DNA of 64,000 bases from Pieris napi. Taxonomy: Eukaryota; Arthropoda; Insecta; Lepidoptera; Pieridae. Shown here one piece after another: positions 58,633-64,000 of the stretch. The notes under the pieces were generated by a model, which had not been told where the DNA came from, did not search any database, and was given only the letters and a program-made list of their open reading frames with translations. The stretch is taken from positions 4,278,001 to 4,342,000 of the forward strand of contig NC_062245.1 of NCBI RefSeq assembly GCF_905475465.1, read 5' to 3'. Within the stretch, counting starts at the first letter, position 1. Each line of letters opens with the position of its first letter. The position numbers and the translations under genes are program-made.

Positions 58633-61600
58633 CTTCTTCTTCCTATTCGGTGCACTCTTGACAGAGCGGTCGTGATCGCTAGGAAGTAGTTGTAGTAGTA
58701 GGGGCAGATGTGATGCGTTTTACGACATTTTGCCATCGTCGCCTATCAGTGGTCATCCTGTTGCATTGATTGACAGAGTCTCCTACGGCCGACTTAATTT
58801 GGTCAGTCCAACGCGTAGGTGACCTTCCGCGCGGTCTAGTGCCTTCCACCTTCCCCTGGACGACAAGGCGTTCGATGGACTGATCACCACGCCGAGATAC
58901 GTGACCGAAGAATGTAAGGATGCGAGATTGTACTGTTGAAAACAGACGCTGCTTAATACCGAGTTCTTGAAGTATCGAGACGTTTGTACGAAACTCGGTC
59001 CACGAAACCCCAAGCATTCTCCTCCAGCACCACATTTCCAGAGCGTCTATTTTCTGCTTTTCCACATCTCGCAAGGTCCACGTTTCAGCTGCGTACAGAA
59101 ATATGGGGAATATAAGTGTCTTCACGAGCCTGGTCTTCGTGGCTTTTGTTATATTCCTGTTTCTCCATATTTTTTTCATCTTGTCCATCGCCGTTCTTGT
59201 GATGCCCATACGTCGTTTGACCTCATCGATGCATCCGCCATGGCTTGAAATCTGAGCCCCAAGATAAACATAAGATTGGACCACGTTGCATTTCGCGATT
59301 TGAGTAACTTGAGGCGAATTATTTCTGGCACGGTCAACAATCATCACCTTGGTTTTGCTGCGATTTATCTTTAGTCCAAACTCATGGCTCACTCGTTCCA
59401 TCCTTGACAGAAGCTCTTCCAAGTGTTGCGAACTGGATGCAAGCAAAGTGGTATCATCCGCGTAACGCAGGTTCGCAATTCTGTATCCACCAATTGTTAC
59501 ACCGTCTGTCCAGTCTTCCAAAGTGATGCGCATTATTAGCTCCATGTACACGTTGAATAAGAGCGGTGATATTATGCAACCCTGGCGTACTCCAGCACTA
59601 GGATGGAAATCACCTGATAGGACATCATCTGTGCGTACTGAAGCTGTGCCTTCTTCATAAAGCCGTCTCAAAAGGTGCACAAGATGTTTTGGTGTACCCA
59701 TGTCTAGCAGAGTCTTCCACAGCACCGGCCATCTCACAGAGTCGAATGCTTTTGAGAAATCAACAAAGCAAATGAACACGGGCTTATTAAATTCTCTTGA
59801 CTTCTCTATGATCTGGCGTAAAATAAGAATTTGTTCCCGAGTGCCTTTCCCCTTGACAAAACCGGCCTGTTCCGGAGCGATCTCCTTAGAGAGGTAGGCT
59901 TTCAGGCGCTCGTTGAGAATATGTAACAATATTTTGCTAGCGTGTGGTATCAGAGCAATGAGGCGGTAATTGTTACATTTCTTCGTTGAGCCCTTCTTAT
60001 GCAGGGGTGTGAATATAGTGTGTGTCCATTCTGAAGGCCAAACTCCTGTCTGCCACACCTTATTGCAGATGAGATGAAACATCTGGTCGCCACGTTCTCC
60101 TAAGGCTTTAATTGTCTCTATAGGAATTGCATCTCTGCCAGTTGCTTTTTTGCTTTTCAGGTGTTTTATGGCAGTTCTTACTTCGGACAAAAGGATGTCT
60201 GGTTCCAAATTCTCTGGCTCTGGTTCTGTGCTTATAGACAGTCGCGACTGCGGATCCAGGAACAATGACTGGCAATAGCTCCTCCACGTTTCAGAGATCT
60301 GTTCGAGTTCTGTTACCACTTCATTTTTGTCGTTCTCGATAGCCCAGGTTTTAGCAGGTAGAGATTTAGTAATTAGACGAATTTTGTGGTAAAGGTCTCT
60401 AGACTCGTGCTTCATAGCATGTTTTTCAAGTTCGTCACAAATGCTATGAAGGTGGGAATTATGGTCTCGCCTGCAGCAGGCTTGGATATTAGCAGACAGC
60501 CGATTCAGTTCTCTTATGTCTGCTCCTGCGGCTTTCTTAAAGCGCCTCTCTTCTATAAGGGCAAGGGTACTGTCCGTCATCCAGTGTTGACGTTTGCGCG
60601 TTTCTGATCCCGGACTAGACTCCGTGACTGCATTTTGGATGAGTTCTTTAGCCTTATTCCATAGCGTGTCTGGTGTAGCTTCGGTGTGGTTTACAACTGT
60701 CCAATCTGTCCAACTCCGCTCAATGGCTGTAGTGAATTTCTCGTTATCTGCTACTTCAATCCGTCTTGTCTTCTTGGAGGATCGAGCGGCTTTGAGCTTC
60801 AACCTCATCTTTGCGATAACGAGTTCGTGATCGGAACCACAATCAGCCCCAGGAAGCGTGTGGGCATTAAGAATAGAGGTGCGCCAACGTGATCTTATCA
60901 GTATGTAGTCGATCTGATTTTTGGTTCTACCTCCAGGTGACGTCCAGGTGAACAGTCTACGGGGATGGTGTTGGAATAGACTGTTCACCACTACCATGTT
61001 GTTCTCGTCTGCAAACTGCATGAGTCTTTCACCTCTTTCGTTACGTACCCCAAGTCCGAAGTTTCCCACTGATTTGCTGTACTGGGCAGAGTTTGCGCCA
61101 ATTTTTGCGTTGAAATCACCCATTATTATAAGTAACTCTCTATTAGGGATTTTGGCAATTGTTGCTTGTAAATCTTGGTAAAAACTCTCCAGTACGAGGG
61201 GTAGAGCTTCACTAGTGGGGGCATATGCCTGTATTAGGTTCAAGTTTACAGGTGACGCTTTGAGCTTCATAGACATAATGCGGTCGCTAACTGCCTCATA
61301 CCCTATCACACTGTTATTCTGATGCTTAGGAATTAGAATCGCTACTCCGTTTTGGCTACTGTCATCGCTACTGGAAAAGTAAACAGCATGGGCGTCGGTA
61401 AAGAAGTGCCCGTTGCTTCTCCAGTGCGTTTCTGTTAGACCGCAAATGGATAAACCACATCTGGTGACTTCCCTCTCCACGATATTAAGTTTACCGGGCT
61501 TTAGCAACCCGCGAACATTCCACGTGCCTATCTTCTGGATTTTTCGTAACTTGATGGAGTTTCCAGTAGCATTATTTCCACGTGGAGCCTGGTCTCTTAC

Positions 61601-62006
61601 TCCAACATGGCCGGTAGTCCATTTCCCACCGCTCGCCCCGGACGCGGCGCGGCGCCGCTGGCTAGGCGGTTCGCATGGCAGTCGTGATTCTTTTGTGTCC
61701 ACTTCCATAACGATTTTCTCGGGAGATTAGCTGCAGTGGTTTCCCGTTGCCTTCTGCACCAGTTCTTTTAGGGGTTATTTGAACCCCAAGGCCGCTGTAG
61801 CCTCTTCTGACCTCTGGTCAGGTATGTGGTTATACCGCCACTGCTCGGTCGCCATTGCCTCGTCTGTTATCTAGCAGGGGGACCACGGTATAGGAATACC
61901 GCCGCGGATGATGTGTTGTCCGCGCGTGCAGGTGAGGTTGACAGTTGGGGCCGGAAAGATGTTAAATCCGTTCTCCCCCATTACCCCCCCTTTATGCCAG
62001 TTTCAA
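58633..62006 (-). mobile_element. Near full-length RTE-type LINE
   Basis: Minus strand. A GC-rich leader (about 62006-61709), one long frame, then a short 3' end finishing in GAAGAAGAAG-like units instead of poly(A), which suits RTE elements. GTAAGTAGTT occurs immediately outside both ends (58623-58632 and 62007-62016), a likely 10-bp target duplication. The 5' junction carries a hairpin (see 61990-62040). Confidence 0.82.
58679..61708 (-). CDS. RTE-type endonuclease/reverse transcriptase, intact frame
   Basis: 1009 codons from ATG 61708. After a basic leader, the apurinic-type endonuclease begins at IGTWNVRGLLKPGKL and has MGDFNAKIG (Gly197, Asp198, Asn200), NQIDYILIR and the SDH triad at 292-294. 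The RT carries LHKKGSTKKCNNYRLIAL, FVDFSKAFDSVRW, GVRQGCIISPLLFN and the catalytic YADD at 749-752. The tail has FPIFLYAAETWTLRD, then RRMLGVSWTEFRTN and GRSPTRWTDQI. Length and domain order fit single-ORF RTE elements; RTE is inferred from style. No stop, frameshift or missing catalytic residue was seen, so this copy may be or recently was active. It ends TTTTTS then TAG, about 45 bases before the element's 3' end. Confidence 0.88.
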   Translation of the reverse strand: MEVDTKESRLPCEPPSQRRRAASGASGGKWTTGHVGVRDQAPRGNNATGNSIKLRKIQKIGTWNVRGLLKPGKLNIVEREVTRCGLSICGLTETHWRSNGHFFTDAHAVYFSSSDDSSQNGVAILIPKHQNNSVIGYEAVSDRIMSMKLKASPVNLNLIQAYAPTSEALPLVLESFYQDLQATIAKIPNRELLIIMGDFNAKIGANSAQYSKSVGNFGLGVRNERGERLMQFADENNMVVVNSLFQHHPRRLFTWTSPGGRTKNQIDYILIRSRWRTSILNAHTLPGADCGSDHELVIAKMRLKLKAARSSKKTRRIEVADNEKFTTAIERSWTDWTVVNHTEATPDTLWNKAKELIQNAVTESSPGSETRKRQHWMTDSTLALIEERRFKKAAGADIRELNRLSANIQACCRRDHNSHLHSICDELEKHAMKHESRDLYHKIRLITKSLPAKTWAIENDKNEVVTELEQISETWRSYCQSLFLDPQSRLSISTEPEPENLEPDILLSEVRTAIKHLKSKKATGRDAIPIETIKALGERGDQMFHLICNKVWQTGVWPSEWTHTIFTPLHKKGSTKKCNNYRLIALIPHASKILLHILNERLKAYLSKEIAPEQAGFVKGKGTREQILILRQIIEKSREFNKPVFICFVDFSKAFDSVRWPVLWKTLLDMGTPKHLVHLLRRLYEEGTASVRTDDVLSGDFHPSAGVRQGCIISPLLFNVYMELIMRITLEDWTDGVTIGGYRIANLRYADDTTLLASSSQHLEELLSRMERVSHEFGLKINRSKTKVMIVDRARNNSPQVTQIAKCNVVQSYVYLGAQISSHGGCIDEVKRRMGITRTAMDKMKKIWRNRNITKATKTRLVKTLIFPIFLYAAETWTLRDVEKQKIDALEMWCWRRMLGVSWTEFRTNVSILQELGIKQRLFSTVQSRILTFFGHVSRRGDQSIERLVVQGKVEGTRPRGRSPTRWTDQIKSAVGDSVNQCNRMTTDRRRWQNVVKRITSAPTTTTTS

Positions 62007-62040
62007 GTAAGTAGTTACCTTACTTGAAACTGGCATAAAG
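61990..62040. repeat. 22-bp perfect hairpin at the LINE 5' junction
   Basis: CTTTATGCCAGTTTCAAGTA(AG) at 61990-62011 and its exact complement at 62019-62040, with a 7-base loop, TAGTTAC. The left arm is the LINE 5' end plus the start of the target duplication; the right arm lies in flanking DNA. Confidence 0.85.
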
Positions 62041-62425
62041 TTAAAACTATTGCCATAATATAAAAAAGTAGTTACCTAGCACTTCGTACAACAAAACCTC
62101 TAAAATATTTTTTTTATTTAATTACTTATTGTGTCCTCATACATTGCCTATGATAATAAAAACAATACATATGATCGCTATATCTTTACACGATCGCTGC
62201 ATCTACTGATCCTGCACCATTCAAACATCCAAACAAAACTTTTTTCAAAACCGACCTCAGGAGCTAAGAAAAATTTGCGCGAAAAAGGCACTTATGCGTA
62301 ATGAGTAATGATATTTCTCACCAAGCTCTCTAATTAGGTAAGTATTTACTTTGGAGTTAGACATATGCTTTCGTACTATCAGTGATATATCCAAAGATTC
62401 ACCATTAGACCAGTGAACTAGACTT

Positions 62426-62645
62426 TTTTTTTATGGCTCTGGTACGATTTGTGCATTAGCCAGCGTCAAGTATAGGATTTTTTATAATTCGTGCTTGTCT
62501 TTAGAAATTCGACCGTATCCTCCATGTACGGTTTAAGCACTCGCCCGGTACCGCACAACCCTCCCAAAGGCCGAGAACAAATTTAAATTAAATTAAAACT
62601 TGCCCTCGAACCGGGAATCGAACTCGGTACCCCTCACCTAGCTGC
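62426..62645 (-). mobile_element. tRNA-derived SINE, family 3, 5'-truncated
   Basis: Same family as 45501-45723, lacking the box A end. TGAACTAGACTT flanks both sides (62414-62425 and 62646-62657), a clear 12-bp target duplication that fixes the element limits. Confidence 0.88.
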
Positions 62646-62657
62646 TGAACTAGACTT

Positions 62658-64000
62658 AATAAATTAATTTGTTGAGCACAGTTTACTAAAGATAACCTTT
62701 TTACACAGATCACACTGATTGAGCTACAGAATCGCCACAGACTTCAGTTTTGTTTTATTTACTTAGATGCGCCTTAGCCTAATGCGGTATGTTATAACAA
62801 AAAGGTCTACAACGTAATAGCCTTTGCCCACGCAAATTATAACGATAAACATCTCCTAATAACAAATGAAATGATTTTTAATCCGTACTCATGTTCAGAA
62901 CACGCAACTCCTATAATTTTGTGTAATCTGATTCAGCTTTTACCTTGATAAGACTTAATGCTACAAGAATTGTTTTTCAGACGTAAATAATTTTTCATAA
63001 TAAAAATTGTTACCGTATATACAAGTTTATTAAATTAAGCCCTAACTAAACTGTATAAAATATAGATAACAAACATCCGCTATCTATAGTATACGTTAGA
63101 TTTTTCGTATGTAACAGATTAGCATTTAGATTAGTTTGACACACATTTTTGTGTCAGTTTCATTGAAGGGAAAACACTGTGAGGGGACTGGCATGCCAAC
63201 TGGCAACAACGGCGAGTGTCAGGACTAGGGAATTCATTGACTATAGACAACTATTAAGAGAAAAATAATAAGAAATAAAGCCTTTTTTGAGTAACTGTGC
63301 GCAGAATAAAAAAAAAGTGCATACACGTAAGAAAAATATTTTCTTTAAATATAACAGATAGTGGTGCCAGTAAAAATAGCTTCAAGGTAGACTTCCTAGA
63401 TGACTATGATTAGTGGCCAGGTCATATCGGCTCGTCACATGTAGATCAGGCCACTTTCTACTGATCATAGGTTTCGAAATTAGTACTTTCTCTATATTTT
63501 TCGCAAATTTGAATAAGAAAGTTGGCCGTAAATTAATTATGTCACGCATAACTATGACTAATAACAATTAATATTTAAATTGTTTTAAAATGTTTTAGAA
63601 CGATTGCGTGTTGACTTTACTCCACATACTTACTAGCGAGTGTTTAAAAAGAAAATGTTTGACCTCGATTTCAATTGTTTTTTTTAACAAAATAAAAACA
63701 AATCTGTCCTAAACCACATAAATCTTACACGACGAACCAATCATCATATTGTTTAATAATATACCCTTATGTGTAAGATCCTTTTTAAACCAGAATCTGG
63801 GTTATAGGAGGTTAAGATAATTAAGAGGAATTCACACGATCATCAGCTTTTAAAATGTTTCTATTCGAAGTTCAAAACATTACATCTTTGTGTCATATTA
63901 TAACATCACCATGTATTCTAATTTATTTCTTGTCTGAATTCGTCTGCTTTAAATGTAATATCATCGAAATAGTAGAATATTAAAATAGTATACGTTTTTA
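62658..64000. other. AT-rich intergenic DNA
   Basis: No gene recognised. A patch at about 63155-63240 ('gaagggaaaacactgtgagg' onward) resembles the middle of SINE family 2. Confidence 0.5.

Overview
The window looks like lepidopteran (moth or butterfly) nuclear DNA. This is inferred from the AT-rich background, an intron-split gene resembling the insect Osiris family, and a repeat set typical of Lepidoptera: tRNA-derived SINEs, short A-TC...CTAG-T Helitrons, jockey/CR1-type and RTE-type LINEs, a mariner, and TAA-flanked Harbinger MITEs. There are no operons, CRISPR arrays or convincing functional tRNA/rRNA genes. The only tRNA-like sequences are SINE heads.

One host gene is well supported: a minus-strand Osiris-like (DUF1676-type) gene with coding exons at 10718-10214, 8535-8416 and 6956-6772. 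Splice sites and phases agree and it gives 269 residues. Its first coding intron carries a SINE split by a Harbinger MITE. Two weaker minus-strand candidates are given at low confidence: a 116-codon frame at 13645-13995 that resembles the Osiris-like first exon by eye, and two tiny spliced exons at 48122-47990 that would encode a signal peptide followed by an odorant-binding-protein-like start.

The rest is a transposon landscape. LINEs: a 5'-truncated CR1/jockey-type element at 1-3.4 kb (minus); a nearly complete APE-type LINE with a long open frame at 17.5-20.9 kb (plus), whose 3' end recurs as fragments at 23.7, 27.1, 44.8, 52.4, 53.3, 54.5 and 57.3 kb; and an RTE-type LINE with an intact 1009-codon frame at 58.6-62.0 kb (minus), bounded by a 10-bp direct repeat. 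DNA transposons: an internally deleted mariner (21 kb), a Tc1-like remnant (35.7 kb), a partial Harbinger with a MADF-like frame (31 kb), and several MITE and fold-back families. Helitrons lie at 0.6, 16.2, 46.5, 53.7 and 57.9 kb. Three SINE families are present, the commonest in five copies (5.2, 23.0, 28.6, 32.7, 51.2 kb).

Layout: 0-5 kb repeats; 5-11 kb the Osiris-like gene; 11-16 kb MITEs and a possible paralogue exon; 16-24 kb dense mobile elements; 24-44 kb mostly AT-rich intergenic DNA with scattered MITEs and SINEs; 44-58 kb dense SINE, Helitron and LINE debris; 58-62 kb the RTE element; 62-64 kb a SINE and plain intergenic DNA. All family names rest on motif reading by eye, without database searches.
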